This document shows positions 33,631 to 44,903 of a DNA stretch of 44,903 nt, piece by piece. The translations under genes and the position numbers were made by a program. The stretch is from Lactarius indigo (lineage: Eukaryota; Basidiomycota; Agaricomycetes; Russulales; Russulaceae): assembly GCA_025766275.1 (NCBI GenBank), contig JAFKAC010000252.1, positions 1 to 44,903 of the forward strand, in the 5' to 3' direction. Positions within the stretch are counted from its first letter, which is position 1. Every line of letters starts with the position of its first letter. Below the pieces are notes generated by a model. It was not told the origin of the DNA, did no database searches, and saw nothing but the letters and a program-made list of their open reading frames with translations.

Positions 33631-35905
33631 ATGTCACAAGTCTCTCAGGTCTCTCTCGGGTCAACCGCCGATCCTCTTGTAGGCTCTCTGCCGTCGGGTG
33701 ATACACAAGTAAGCTCTACTGACAGCAGCGCTCTCAATGGCAGCGTCAACAAAAGAACGGGCGAATCACCACCGAGCCCACGACACCCCCGCCGAACCTT
33801 GGATGATCTGCCGGGTTTCTCGTACGAACCTGACGGGCACTCAGGGGACCCATTGGACTCCTGGCCTGAGCGGGTGGAGGTGAAGCCTCGGCGCAGATCG
33901 ACTCTTCTGTCGACTCTTGTCCGTGGCAGTCAGCCTCACCGCTCCTTCTTCGGGGATAACGCTAGCCTCCATGACTCTGAACCCGCTGCATCACCAGAGA
34001 ACAACCAGACAGCCAATCCGTTTGGAAACGTCCGAAGACTATCAAAGACGGCGGTATCTACACTGAAAGAGAAGGTCCTGCTTCCTGCTGTGCCGTGGAA
34101 GCAAAAGCGCTCTGCGTCCCAGTCTGATAACAGCCGTGCTTGTACGTCACGCTTCTTTATTTATCCTGGTTGTCCGTATCTCCTGACGTGATGGCCGACT
34201 GCAGCGGTGGACCATCGGAAGAAATTCATTCTCCTGCTCGCAAAGGCATTCCTCACGTTCGGCGCGCCGTCCCATCGCGTCGAGACGCAACTGTTCGCGG
34301 CAGCGGAGAAGCTCCTCATCCAGGCCTCGTTTGCGTTCATCCCCGGCATCGTCATGGTCTCCTTCAACGACGGCGAGACCCGCACGACCGAGCTGCACTT
34401 TGTGCGCTCGAGCGGGCGCATCGCGCTCTCGGCTCTGAACAGCGTCCACGATGTGTACCGCGACGTGTTTGACGACCGCATCACGGTCCAGAACGGGATC
34501 TCCGCGCTTGACCGTATCCTCCGCGCGCCGCCCTTGTATCCGCTCATCGTGCGCTGTGGTCTCGCTTTCGTCTGCGCCTCTGTCATCTGTCCGCTTGCTT
34601 TTGGTGGCAGCTTCATCGACATGTGGGTCAGCGGAACCTGTGCCTGTATCTTGCAGTACTTGGGTCTCCAGGCAGCGGCGAAGAGTTCTGTCTACGCGAA
34701 CGTATACGAGTATGTGTCTGAGCTTATTGCCTCTCGCAGCCCATAATTTGCCCCAGGATATCAGTTTCTATCATCGTTTCCTTCGTTGCTCGATCCCTCA
34801 GCAGCATCCCTGGCAGTTTATTCTGCTACAGCTCTATCTCTTCTGCCGGCGTCGTCTTGATCCTCCCTGGCTTCACAATCTGTCAGTCCCTCTTCTGGAG
34901 CGATTTGCGTATATTGATGCGATTACTCCTTAGTAATAAGTGCGCTTGAGCTGACCTCTCGAAACATCCTGTGCGGCTCGGTACGACTGATATATGCCAT
35001 CATCTATACATTCTTCTTGGTGAGTTTAAAATTTCGGATCGGTGTCATACTTTTATGATCATTCTGTTGTCAAGGGTTTTGGTCTTACGATCGGTTCGGA
35101 TATATCCATCCTTTTCGTGAACCACAAGGACTACGACTCGCTCGGCGTCATCAAGAGTGGCCTTCGGGCTGACATCATGCATGGGACGTTCACCGCCCAC
35201 AACGCGTCGAATTCCACGACCCAGCCTAGCTTTTCAGGGACGTTCGGATTCCTCAACGCCACGAATAGCCATGTCTCTCGAGGTTCGTTCCCTCCTACCC
35301 CAGCATTTGACGCCACCTCATTCTTACTCGTTAGGATGCTACCGCGACCCGGACTGGCCGTGGTTCCGCCAGCCGTTCCCCTGGTGGACGATGTTCTTCC
35401 TGGTGCCTCTGTACTCGACGTGCTCCTCTCTCTCGAATCTGCAGTCCTTCCGGAGCTCTAGGTTACCCATCATGATCATCTTCTCGTGCTGCTCTTACAC
35501 GGCGAACAAGGCCTCGAACTGGTTCTTGGCAGACAAGGGTGCGCTCGCGCCGGCGGCTGGGGCTCTCGTCATCGGCCTTCTGGGCAACATCTACTCGAGA
35601 TGGTCTCGTGGAACTGCGTTTACCTCGATGGTTACCGGAGTTCTCTTCCTTGTCCCGGTGCGTTATAACCGTTTTTAAAGGCTCTCATGGCGTGCTGAGC
35701 TGGGGAAACTGTCTAGTCTGGTCTCGCCCAAGCTGGTGGTCTCACTGGAAACTACGACAGCTCCGTGCAACAGTACTATAGCAGCTTTACCCTAGGCCTG
35801 CGCATGATCCAAGTTGCGATTGGCGTAACGATTGGTCTCTTCGTCAGCCAAAGTCTCATATATGCGTTCAGTGCCACGAGTAGCGCCGCGGAAATGGCCT
35901 TTTAA
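33631..35905 (+). CDS. Prm10/ThrE family membrane protein (DUF1212)
   Basis: Polytopic membrane protein related to yeast Prm10 and bacterial threonine/serine exporter ThrE; in fungi the substrate and location (probably vacuolar or plasma membrane) are not settled. Exon 1 (33631-34141) encodes a 170-residue disordered cytosolic region rich in Ser, Pro and charged residues. After the intron to 34204 the ThrE domain begins: KFILLLAKAFLTFGAPSHRVE, FIPGIVMVSFNDGETRT and the dimer-like helices. A later exon (after TGCCCCAG near 34756) has ISVSIIVSFVARSLSSIPG and SAGVVLILPGFTI, then GFGLTIGSDI. The last exon reads SGLAQAGGLTGNYDSSVQQYYSSF and ends SAAEMAF. About 10 membrane segments are expected from this pattern. 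It is tandem with the upstream transcription factor gene (127 bp apart) and convergent with the SNF2-RING gene. Confidence 0.85.
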
Positions 35906-36106
35906 TTGTGTTTGTGTCGTTTAACATATCTAGTCTAGGACGTCTACATATTATCGCGAATGTGGTACCCATAATACATACACCTATTAGTTAAGGTAAT
36001 ATGAACGTGTAATGCAAACAAAACCAAAACAGCGGTCTGCTCGACAGCGGACAGCAAAATACACTAAGGAGAAGAAAGATGCGGATGAGGTATTATAAAC
36101 GCCATA

Positions 36107-39100
36107 TTAGCGACTGAAGAGCTGTTTGAGCTCTTCCATGCGACGGTGCATCAAGTCCTGCTTGCTGAAGTTCTGTCCTAAGGTCATGTTGGCTAACTCT
36201 GTCTTCTTTTTCTGTACCTCAAGCAAGCGAGCCTCGATCGAGTTCTCGATGATCAACTTGACCGTCGTTACAGGCTTTGTTTGACCAAGGCGGTGCTGCG
36301 CCACGGTTTTATCAGTCCAGCCCAGCGCGTGGAGAAAAAACACATACTATACGATCCACCGCCTGATTCTCGACCGCAGGATTCCTAAGTGAGGACGATT
36401 GTGTCAGATAGTTAGGTTCTGGAGGGGTAGTATCTCCATTTACCAGTATGGATCCATGAGGTATACACGTTGCGCGGCGGTAAGATTTAGACCGACGCCA
36501 CCCGCCTTCAGGCTGACCAAGAGGACTTCGCAGCCGGGGTCGTTCTTCAATGTCTCCATGGCACGACTGCGATCCTCTCGTTTCATAGTGCCGTCTAAGC
36601 GTTCATAGCGAATACCAGCAGTGTCTAGAGCGTCTTCCACTCTGTCGAGCATCGTCGTCCACTGCGAACTATCAACACATCATGAATATCTGAACTGTTA
36701 GCAGATGGAAAAGACGATCGTACAAAACCACGGTTTTGACAGCTCCGTCGTCGACGATGTTCCCTTGGTCGTCGACCATCTGCACTTCCAACGAAGTGGG
36801 ATCGTAATTAGCCGAATGCGGGTTAGCCTTCGAAAACTGTACAAGGTCGCTGAGTAACGCCTTGACTTTGGTGGATGGACGGAAACCCCCCTCCGGCAGA
36901 TTAGCACGGGATTTCTTCTCCCGCTTTCCCGATTTCTTCCTCGCTGGCGCCTCTGCGACCACCACGTTTACATCGAATTCTACAACATCCGTCGGCCGCA
37001 GTGTGTTTTGGCACACAGGACACGGCCTGACGACATCAGGTTCACAGTCGGGCCACGCCAGGTCCACCTTGCGCTTGAAGCAACACGTACAGAAGAGGTG
37101 CTGACATCGGGTCATCACGGGACGTGGCGCCTGCGGATTGGAGGGCGAATTCGGTCGCGTATTCACTCGTGAAGCCTTTGCCTTTCTGCTACGCTTTACG
37201 ACCGAGCTTGATTCGACGTCGGCGCTGCTGCCGCAGCTAGATGGGATCTCGGGGGGACAGAGCTCGAGTCCACACTCGGAGCACTGAGTAGTAGCAGCTT
37301 CGCGCAGTAGGGAAAATATAACAGCGGCACGCGCTGCAGTGATGCCCTCCACGGCGATTGCAGCAACAGTCTCCTCGTAGGATGCACCATGATGTGCGCC
37401 GCCAAAGAAGCCTTTATTCTTTACAAGCTCCAGATCGTCGCAAATCTGGCGAAGACGGAGAATCTTCTGCAGGATGCCTACGTAGTTCTTCATGACCTCG
37501 TTCTTGTGGGATAGCTCGTGAAATTCGGCCTTCGACTCGTTGAAGAAGCGATCATAGACTTCTTGCTCCTGAGCGTCAAACTTCAGGTACCGGAGTTCGT
37601 CGCGTCGCGGAGGAAGAGTCAAGATGCGCTGACCATTCGGCGTCTTGCTCTCTTTCGTGCGCCGTAAGGTGATGCTCCTCATGACGGTCTGTAATCGGGC
37701 AACGCCGAGAGGCTGGCCGTATTTCACAGGGGTTCCCACGAACTCCGTCCACGTAGCTTTCTCGTCGAGGGGAGATAGCTTTAAGAACTTGATTAGGGCA
37801 AAGACGTCATCTAGCTTGTTTTGTACGGGAGTTCCGGTCAAGCATAATCGCCGATCCGCCATGAGATCACATGACGCACGACACGCGACGGTGTTAAGTT
37901 CTTTGATGGAGCTACGCCGACAAGTCAAGGTGGGATAGTCGGCCGAAAGGTCATTGCTACTCACTGTGCCTCGTCCAAGACTACTCTGAACCAGTGTACG
38001 CTCTGAAGAGGGCTAGTGGCTTCTGTCCCATTGCCACCCAGTCGTTTGCGTTTTCCAAGCTTTGAAGTCTTGGAGGGCTTGCTATTCGTCTCATTGCCCG
38101 AGTCGGTAGCGGCATCTTCTCCGTCTTCAAGACTGCGCGTTTGCTTTGAAAATTCCGAGGCGAGTGTGGAATACGTAGTGATAACTACGTCAAAGTCAGC
38201 AAGGAAAGTAGGGTCAGGACGGCGCGCATTTCCGTGGTATACATAGACACGGAGAATTGTGCCTCCCTTCTTCTGCAAGACCGTATTTCCGTCATCTGAG
38301 GCGAGCCCCTCCGTATCTGCATTGTTGGTGAACATAGCCGGAAGGGTAATCTGGGTACCCCCCACATCCGTGCCAATGCAGCTTCCTGACCCCCCCGAGA
38401 CGCGTACGGGCCCATTCCAGTGCTCTCGGAGCTGCTCTTCCCAATTCGAAACCGTGGAAAGAGGACAGACAACCAGAGTGGCGCGACTCTTGCATTTGAT
38501 ACGACAGGCTCTGGCGTATTGCTCCTCAGCTAGATCCTGTGCTTTCGCTTCCTTCCCCTTTGGTTTGGAAGTTGTTATGGATAGCGTAGAAGTAGAGGGG
38601 GGCGGCATCCCCCATACACGGCCAGCAAAATGCTCTGCACTGAGCCCGGATTCGCAGTGAGTCGAGTTGGGAGGTTTTGGAGGAACTAGGGGCGCCGCCT
38701 CAAAAGCTTGCGCGGACGAAAGCGTAGCGGCAATAAGAGAGACAGTGGTGATCGTCTTGCCTAGGCCCATCTTCAAACGGGTGCGAACATTGTCAACGTC
38801 AATGGGCTAGATCCCACTCAAGTGACGCCACACTCACATCGTCAGCCAAAACGGCGCCTTTCGACTCACAGGGCGCTTCGAAGAGTTCGGTCTGGGTCAC
38901 GAGGTGACACCACGACTTCTGGCCCGTGATAGGGTTGGGTACATACTGCCACAAGGTAGAGCGTAGGTCACCCCTATCAATTTCCTGCTCTCTTTCAAGG
39001 AGGAAAGTCAAGGCTTTCTTCTGATGTGGATAGAGAAGCGTTCCGATTTCGGGGGCTGTGTAGGCGCGTGACAATCGAAGAGAGGATAGACAATATGGTG

Positions 39101-40012
39101 CAAAGACGCACGAGGTTCAGTCTCTTCAAGCTCTTCGCCCCCACGCAAGTTCTTGAAGAGCTCGTCCACCTGAGCACGCTGTACCTCGACAGTCTTCCCG
39201 GATACAGGAGTAGGCAGTCGAACGGAGTTGCCGCCTGGACCACCGTAGTCGGTGCGCATAAGGGCGCGTGCGTGACCTCCCGGTGGCGGGTTGTGAGGGT
39301 TATGATAAAGAACATTAGTGGGGCCTAATACAGGGTGCTCCAAAAGGAGGCCAGACTGGCGGAGAAAGTTTCCGACGACTAGGATGTTACCCTTTGGGGT
39401 ATATACAAGGACCTCAAGTGGGAGAACAGGGAGCTGTGCAAATCACGTTCACATGAGACGAACGGTTGAGCAGGGCGAAACACGCACGTGCCGGCTCCCT
39501 TTGCGAATTCTGGAGTCCACACGTATGAGACCCTTTCCTAGCATGGGCCCCAATATCGACGCGACCTTTTGCTCGACAATAGCAAAGTCCTCGCCAGGAT
39601 GGATCTCTCCATGAGGCCCCCTCCTGTTCGGAGTCTTGATATGAACCGTGTCCTCACTTCCTGGATGATGCGGCGTGCGCTCGTACTGTAACCGGACAGG
39701 TCCCCAGACAGGGTCTGAACTCGATGGTTCAGAGATCGAAATCTCGAGATACGTTGATGGATATAAAATTAAGGCCGTCACATCCAGGCGACCGATGCAA
39801 ACAGGGGTTCTGAGTGAGGCGCTTTCGAAGGTAATAGGTTGCGCAGAGGGTGAAAATTGCGGTGGCTGAGGCAAAGCAGGGGGTGGTAGTGGTGGTAGTC
39901 TCGGAGCGGGAGAAGGGGATGGCGAAGTGGTCAAGTCGATCACAGCGTGAGCCGACTGTCCCGGTGGAGGCGAAAGGTTGGATGTGAAAGAGGCACTTGG
40001 CACACTGACCAT
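36107..40012 (-). CDS. SNF2-RING ATPase, HLTF/Rad5-like
   Basis: DNA-dependent ATPase and probable E3 ubiquitin ligase of the Rad5/HLTF/Rad16 group, acting in nuclear DNA damage tolerance or chromatin work. About 1,150-1,170 residues in 7-8 exons. Order of parts: Pro-rich N-terminus; a region from PVCIGRLDVTALIL that may be a divergent HIRAN-like domain; LLYPHQKKALTFLLERE; motif I MGLGKT near 38770; ATLVVCPLSTVSNWEEQL (motif Ia); VLDEAH, formed across the intron at about 37917-37966; LTGTPVQNKL (motif III). The RING insert follows, CQHLFCTCCFKRKV then CPVCQ, inside the helicase core as in Rad5. The C-lobe has LLVSLKAGGVGLNL and AVDRIHRLGQTKPV (motif VI, across an intron). All key motifs are present, so the gene should be functional. 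The N-terminal assignment is less sure. Confidence 0.85.
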
Positions 40013-40288
40013 TGATGAACGATGAGATTTGGTAAAATTGGGGATGATGGTAGATATCTGAGCGCAAGGATGCGGTCGGTTCGCTGGAGCTCAGGCGATT
40101 ATGTATTATGGAAGAAGACACGGCGGTAGAAAGAAAGGGGACGGAGGGGGAGGCGAAGGTTAAGGACAAGGTGAAAGCGGAAGAGGTGCAGCCTCGGGGA
40201 GGAAATGCAGTGTGCTTAGTCAACTAGTGAGATTTCAGCAACACGACTGGTAGCTACGGTACATCGCCAATCTATAGTCTCATTTCCT
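40013..40288. other. Short intergenic region
   Basis: 276 bp between the SNF2-RING start codon and the stop of the next minus-strand gene. Presumed promoter of the SNF2-RING gene; nothing else recognised. Confidence 0.5.
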
Positions 40289-41458
40289 TCATCTCTCAAC
40301 GCACATTGTCCTGGTATTCCTTGCCCCTTTGTCAGTGTTCTCGACGCTACGAACGCACAAAGAGAACTTTACGTACACCGGTATGGTCCTGACGCCGCAG
40401 TAGCCCAGCCCATGGCTTGGAACGCTTGTTGTGCCGCATCGTCTTTCGCTTTTTGCTTGCTTTTCCCAACACCCTCACCCTTCATCACTCCATTAACTAG
40501 GGGGGAAGTGCTCAGCAATCCGACTCTCGGCTGCACTTAGTCGGTCGTATTCACCAAGGCAATGCACCACCCAAGTCAGAGAGTGGCCCGGCCCAGACTG
40601 ACTAGCATTCCATTCGACCCTTAATCCACGTTGCATAGCCAATTCATTGAACAACGACAAAACTGACGGCTTCGGCACTCCCTGAGCAGGAGGGCTATGG
40701 GGCAGAGGAGGCGCGCCATATGCAGGTGGAGGTGGATTGGCAGTGGCCCCGGGGAAGGGCCCAGACTGCGTTGGACTGAAGTCGGGAATGAGCAGTGGGC
40801 CGATCCAAGCTTTGATATCTCGGTAGCCCTTTTCTATGTACAAGGCACCAACGTAGGCGTGGAACAGATGTTGGGTCTCCTGTGTATCGATGTATCAGCT
40901 ACTGTCGATCGTCGATCGTGAGCCTGGGTTGTACCGAGGGTTCTTTCAACTCTTCGCGGAGGTTCATGGGGCAGGCAACCCTTTCCCGTATCCCATAATT
41001 GGTCACCCACTGGTCATAAGCTTCGTTTGTCAATGTCTGCCCCAGCTCTTCCTGCGGGCATTCCATATCAACGTGAGTCCCGCCATGGTGGGGGAGGGAT
41101 CTGGGCCGACGCCCACGCGTACCTGTAGACTCCTTGCGTCCAGCATTGGTCTTTTTTCGAAAAGTATTTCTGCGATCACCATGCGCAGCGCTTGCTCCCC
41201 GAGGAAAGCAAGTCGTTCGCCATCTCCAAAATTATCATTTGGTACCGACGGTTTGAGCGACCGATGGACGAATACCGCAAGCGCAGCGTCGCCCTGGACG
41301 GAAGGAAGGGGAGGTAGTGTCATCTTTGTCCCAGCTTTCAGTTCCTTGTGGGGTTTCTTGGAGATATGGCCAGAGGCACCCAGCGGGTCACTAGCTGGCC
41401 TCTTGGAAGACTGAGGAAGACTTTGAGAAGCATTCGACTGTATCGATAAAGGTGGCAT
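40289..41458 (-). CDS. RNase III-like domain plus dsRNA-binding domain, catalytic residues replaced
   Basis: Five exons, 41458-41123, 41051-40935, 40879-40555, 40496-40379 and 40319-40289, sum to 927 bp (308 residues). After a Ser/Lys-rich N-terminus comes an RNase III fold: FVHRSLKPSVPNDNFGDGER then LAFLGEQALRMVIAEILF, and later LFHAYVGALYIEKGYRDI. The family signature (N/x)ERLEFLGD reads ERLAFLGE here, with the two catalytic acids Glu and Asp replaced by Ala and Glu; the second catalytic pair (D-x2-E before the A-x-x-G-A helix) is also absent. A dsRBD follows across the 40497-40554 intron: LFNELAMQRGLRVEW, WVVHCLVNGVMKGEGVGKSK and QKAKDDAAQQAFQAMGW, with the G-x-GKSK-x3-K RNA contact. It may bind dsRNA without cutting it, as mitoribosomal mL44 does, but the sequence does not resemble mL44. 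The Met at 41458 is the first after the upstream stretch without domain sequence. Confidence 0.75.
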
Positions 41459-41825
41459 CGATGTTTGGGTCACACGGCCTCGTGTCGGGTCTTCTATCAG
41501 CTTAACGCGGGTTCTGTGGCGTCCGCAGCAAGGCGCATCAGAATGCTTACCGCCCACACAGAAGTTATTGAGGGGAGCGTAGAGCGTTACAGTAGGTTGT
41601 CTCTCGCCAACACACATGCATGGAGCGCAAAACGGAGCTCGCGGAGAGCGAAAAAGAAAAATATTATTAGAAAAATAGGAACGGTATCGGGGTATAGATT
41701 CTCTAGTGCGATAACTATGAATTTCAAGATATTATACCGGTGTGTTATTTTACTGTAACTCTGGTATTGTCATAGCGCACTTCATGGAGAAAACCGCGCA
41801 TCTGTTGGATACACTGCAGCGCCAT
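41459..41825. other. Intergenic region upstream of the RNase III-like gene
   Basis: 367 bp between the Met of the RNase III-like gene and the stop of the CHD-like gene. The frame upstream of the Met stays open for about 50 codons, so a longer N-terminus is possible. No other feature seen. Confidence 0.45.
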
Positions 41826-44800
41826 TCATCTACGAATACCTGTACTCGGCATCTGTCCAACCGCGCGCTTCCTGTACTTCTGAAGAACACCAAGGAGCGC
41901 GGCAATAGTCGCAGTTTGGCCCGGTTGAGACTCCAATCGCGAGATGGCAGATTGTATGCTACCACACGAATCAGTGAGACAAGACACCAAACTGATCGAC
42001 TACGGACGCTACCTCTCTGGCCCTGCCGCAGTTACGGGACAATCTTTGACAAGGTGATGCGGCCCTCCACAAATAGGACAATCCGGGTCGTTGTTCGTCC
42101 TGTGCCTCTTCTTCGCGCTACCTTGGGCCTGGGCATCGGATGGACGTTTCTGCGAAGTCGACCTCTGTGGCATTGCTCCTGGCGCCCCTCCTCCCTTAGC
42201 CAAATTAGCAGAAGACGATGAACCGGTGTTGGGAATTCCTTTCTGGAGTGAACTATTCTTGGGATGTGACGAGGGCAATTGCGTCGGCGCCCTCTGTTGA
42301 ACTCGAATATCGGGATTGTTTCTAGAAGGGACTGACGCCCCGCGTCTAACATTCTCCACGAGTCGCAGAGGTTGATTATAGATAAGGTGGAGCTGCCCTC
42401 GCTTCTCCAATGTATGGTCAATGATTGCAATGGCATCCCGCTGGTCGGAGTAACAGTGTCAGAGGCTAGACTGGCACGGTTCAATCGATTGGACGCACTC
42501 GCTCCTCAAACGGCTCGCCGGTCTCATTGAACAGCATCCGGCGGTAATGCACAAGATTCTCCGAGTGTTCTGTCATCCCACACGTGCCTTGATGGGCGTT
42601 CCCGCACATGGAACAAACGTCCTGTCTTTTGTCGACGAGCAGCCGCGCCGTGGCCGTCGGGCCGAGCAGGGTTTGGGATCGATTGGCTAAGAGAAGCGGA
42701 GGCGGGTGGGGGTCGTCCGTTTCCAGACGAGCCAGTTAACTTCTTTGGAGCTCCCATAACGGGAAGATTGTTCAGTCCAGCGATGTCATGTGTAATATCC
42801 TCTTGAAACGGCTCGTCACTGGAGTTCTCGGACTGGCTCAGGTTGGCATTAACATAAACGTCAGACTCGGACGCCGTGGACCGCGATTTCTTTCGCTTCG
42901 TTCCTCGGAGTTTGTTTTTGTCTGGGGAGTCTAAGAAGTCGAACATTTGCTAGTCAAAGGTGAGTGTCCTAGAATTCACCGCGAAGGGAGTGATCGACGA
43001 TACCTGATTTCCAGCGGCAATCGCGGCCTTTCGACGGACACCGCGTCCAGTACGCTCGGTTGCTTTCATCTGGGCCTTTTCCTTCGCAATGAGTTCCAAG
43101 GTGTGGGCCCAAGAGTCAGCCTCCGGTGGTTCGTGAACCCGGTCGTCCACTTCCACCAACCCATCATTCTCGGCGGTCCATACTTTGGCGAATGAGAAAG
43201 CATGACCTGTGTCTTCGCCCGCCTCTTTAGGTTGTTCACCTTCTGTCTCGGTCTTCTCGATTAACTTGTCGAGGTCCTGGTCAGAATCTGGGGGATAGGA
43301 AATGAACAATTGAGGTAACGGCTGGATATACTGGGCGCACAAGTAATGTTGCGCGCATCTGCCGTTTCATCGAACAGCGCCTGAGCACCATACGTCAAGA
43401 TGGATCGGACATCACTACCGCCTTCTTCGTCGTCCATCTTCTGGACGATCACATGATCCAAAACCAACTTCTTCTTCCCAGTTTGGACAATGCGCTCTAT
43501 CAGCTACGTCAGCGTATCGAACATATTACAGGGTCATCTATGTGCACACCTTCGGCAGTATCCTTGGCCATCAGCTTGAACACTAAACAAGGCTTCGTTT
43601 GGCCATAAGCGATGAGCACGGGCGATTGCCTGAATACGAATCAGAATGCGACAATTGGATGGAGGGCGGTGAAGCATACTTGAAGGTCCTAGAAGTGGCA
43701 AGGAGTCAATACGGAGAAGTAATGGAGAGTGTACCACAAGAACGTACTTGGTGAGGGATTGAAGTCGGGGTCGAAGATAATATACAGTGTCCGCGCTCCA
43801 TAAATTATACCAACGCCACCGGCTCGCGTAGAGAGTATGTAAATGAAAACGTCAGATCCAGGACGGTTGAACTCATCCATCCCCTTCTGTCGCTCGGATT
43901 GCTTCGTGTTGCCATCCTAGCCCGAAGTAAGAGAAGGTCGAGTGACCAAAGACTTGTCTCGCTCACTAGACGCAAATGCTTGAATCCCTCTCCGTCAAGA
44001 AAGTCTTCTATAAGATCCAGTGCAATAACGAACTAGGCAGGTGGATCAGCATAGAGAGAAGAACCCGTGAGGGGGGATATGAACTTGGCTAAAAAGTAAG
44101 ACACGGTGGCCTCTAGCCTTGAGTTTGGGTAGTAGTCCTTGTAGGAAACGCAATTTCGCGCTACCAGCTACGAGCCTAGAATGGGCTTCTTGCGGGCTCA
44201 AACCTTTCGGCTCAATGTCATGAGATACAAGGTAAGGGTGCTGTATGCACCTAAGGAGATCATAAGGGGAAGTAATTCGGATAGCGAAATACGTACTTCC
44301 GAAGGTCCATGAGGATATTGTTCATGCTACCCGTTCTCAGCTTTTTCGTAGAGTTCCGGGGGTCGTCAGAGGTTAATGTTAGTGACTTGAGTATCTCAAC
44401 ATTTTTACCTGCATAATCGGCACATCAGCAGATGGCCTGAAATATCGACATTCGCACAGAAATTTTACACACCGAGCACGGATCTATAGATCTCCTTCTG
44501 TAATGGAGTCAAGGATACAGGTATGATGACTTCGTTCTACATATTGTCGGTCAGCTGTGCTCTCGTACCTATGACGGTAACGAACCTTAGGTGGTAATTG
44601 CAAAACTTGACCCTTAAGGCGACGAAGGAAGTAAGGGCGTAGTCTATTGTGTAGCTCCTTCACGAGATCTTCGGTCAATTCCTCATGTTCCTTCTCGAGT
44701 CGCTCAAGGTCCCCCCACTCGTTCGGATCAAGGAAGTTCATGAGATTGAATAGCTCCCGAATGTTATTATTTAATGGGGTCTAGGGATATAAGGTGAGAG

Positions 44801-44903
44801 AAACATTGTCAAGACAGAGAACTTACGCCAGTCATGATGATCCGATGGGATACTCTGAGTTCGTTTAGCTTTTTAAACAAGACACCGTGGTCATTTTGAC
44901 TAA
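41826..44903 (-). CDS. CHD/Mit1-like SNF2 chromatin remodeller, N-terminal part beyond the right edge
   Basis: ATP-dependent nucleosome remodeller of the CHD3/Mi-2 type, closest in layout to fungal Mit1-like proteins. Only the C-terminal part is in the window. From the right edge: LFKKLNELRVSHRIIMTG, then LNNNIRELFNLMNFLDPNEW and LHNRLRPYFLRRLKGQVLQL (end of the first helicase lobe); then, through many short exons, MDEFNRPGSDVFIYILSTRA, DTVYIIFDPDFNP and AIARAHRLWPNEALF (second lobe; Gly-Gln of the usual HRxGQ motif is replaced or affected by a splice choice here). The tail has KKKLVLDHVIVQKMDD, a CSMCGNAHQGTCGMT zinc-binding motif, GQLHLIYNQPLRLVEN, a CCHC knuckle CPICGGPHHLVKDCP, and a final helix ending at 41826. 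The exon structure is complex, and junctions near 42.7 kb and 43.6-44.4 kb are unresolved. Confidence 0.75.

Noticed and set aside
40289..41458. Mitochondrial ribosomal protein mL44
   Set aside because: mL44 also combines a dead RNase III fold and a dsRBD, but the motifs and N-terminus here do not resemble it; no mitochondrial targeting sequence is evident.
1..44903. tRNA, rRNA or CRISPR arrays
   Set aside because: I saw no cloverleaf-type sequences, rRNA segments or regularly spaced direct repeats; a tRNAscan or Infernal run would be decisive.

Overview
The window looks like nuclear DNA of a basidiomycete, most likely an Agaricomycete mushroom. Genes are split by many short introns (about 45-90 bp, GT..AG with CTRAY-like branch sites), intergenic gaps are short, and the gene set includes a GT21 ceramide glucosyltransferase, Sec3, a Yop1/REEP protein, a Zn2Cys6 regulator, a Prm10/ThrE protein and SNF2 remodellers. 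The mobile elements are also typical of this group: a Tnp2-type transposase gene and a DUF6570-type Helitron. I resolved most exon junctions by requiring splice sites that keep the reading frame open. No database search was possible.

The left half (1 to about 22.3 kb) is accessory and transposon-rich. It holds: an unrecognised split gene running off the left edge (1-2033, minus); an apparently intact Tnp2/CACTA-like transposase gene (2470-5852, plus); about 3.5 kb with no gene I can support; the end of a degraded inverted-repeat element (to 9215); a Helitron-associated gene of unknown function (9508-10752, plus); and, convergent with it, a Helitron Rep/helicase gene (10901-16715, minus) broken by three stops. 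Next come an intact five-exon P-loop ATPase gene (17081-20069, minus) and a 2.1-kb foldback element (20196-22290) with 800-bp arms that are almost perfect inverted copies. The foldback fills the gap between the ATPase gene and the divergent GCS1-like gene.

The right half (22.3 to 44.9 kb) is compact housekeeping sequence: ceramide glucosyltransferase (plus), exocyst SEC3 (plus), Yop1/REEP (minus), Zn2Cys6 transcription factor (plus), Prm10/ThrE transporter (plus), HLTF/Rad5-type SNF2-RING ATPase (minus), an RNase III-like/dsRBD protein that lacks the usual catalytic residues (minus), and the C-terminal part of a CHD/Mit1-like remodeller running off the right edge (minus).

The most notable signal is sequence decay confined to CpG sites. 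All three premature stops in the Helitron helicase are CGA to TGA, its altered helicase motifs II and III are explained by CG to CA changes, and the only three mismatches I found between the foldback arms are also CpG transitions. This points to cytosine methylation and deamination acting on repeats.
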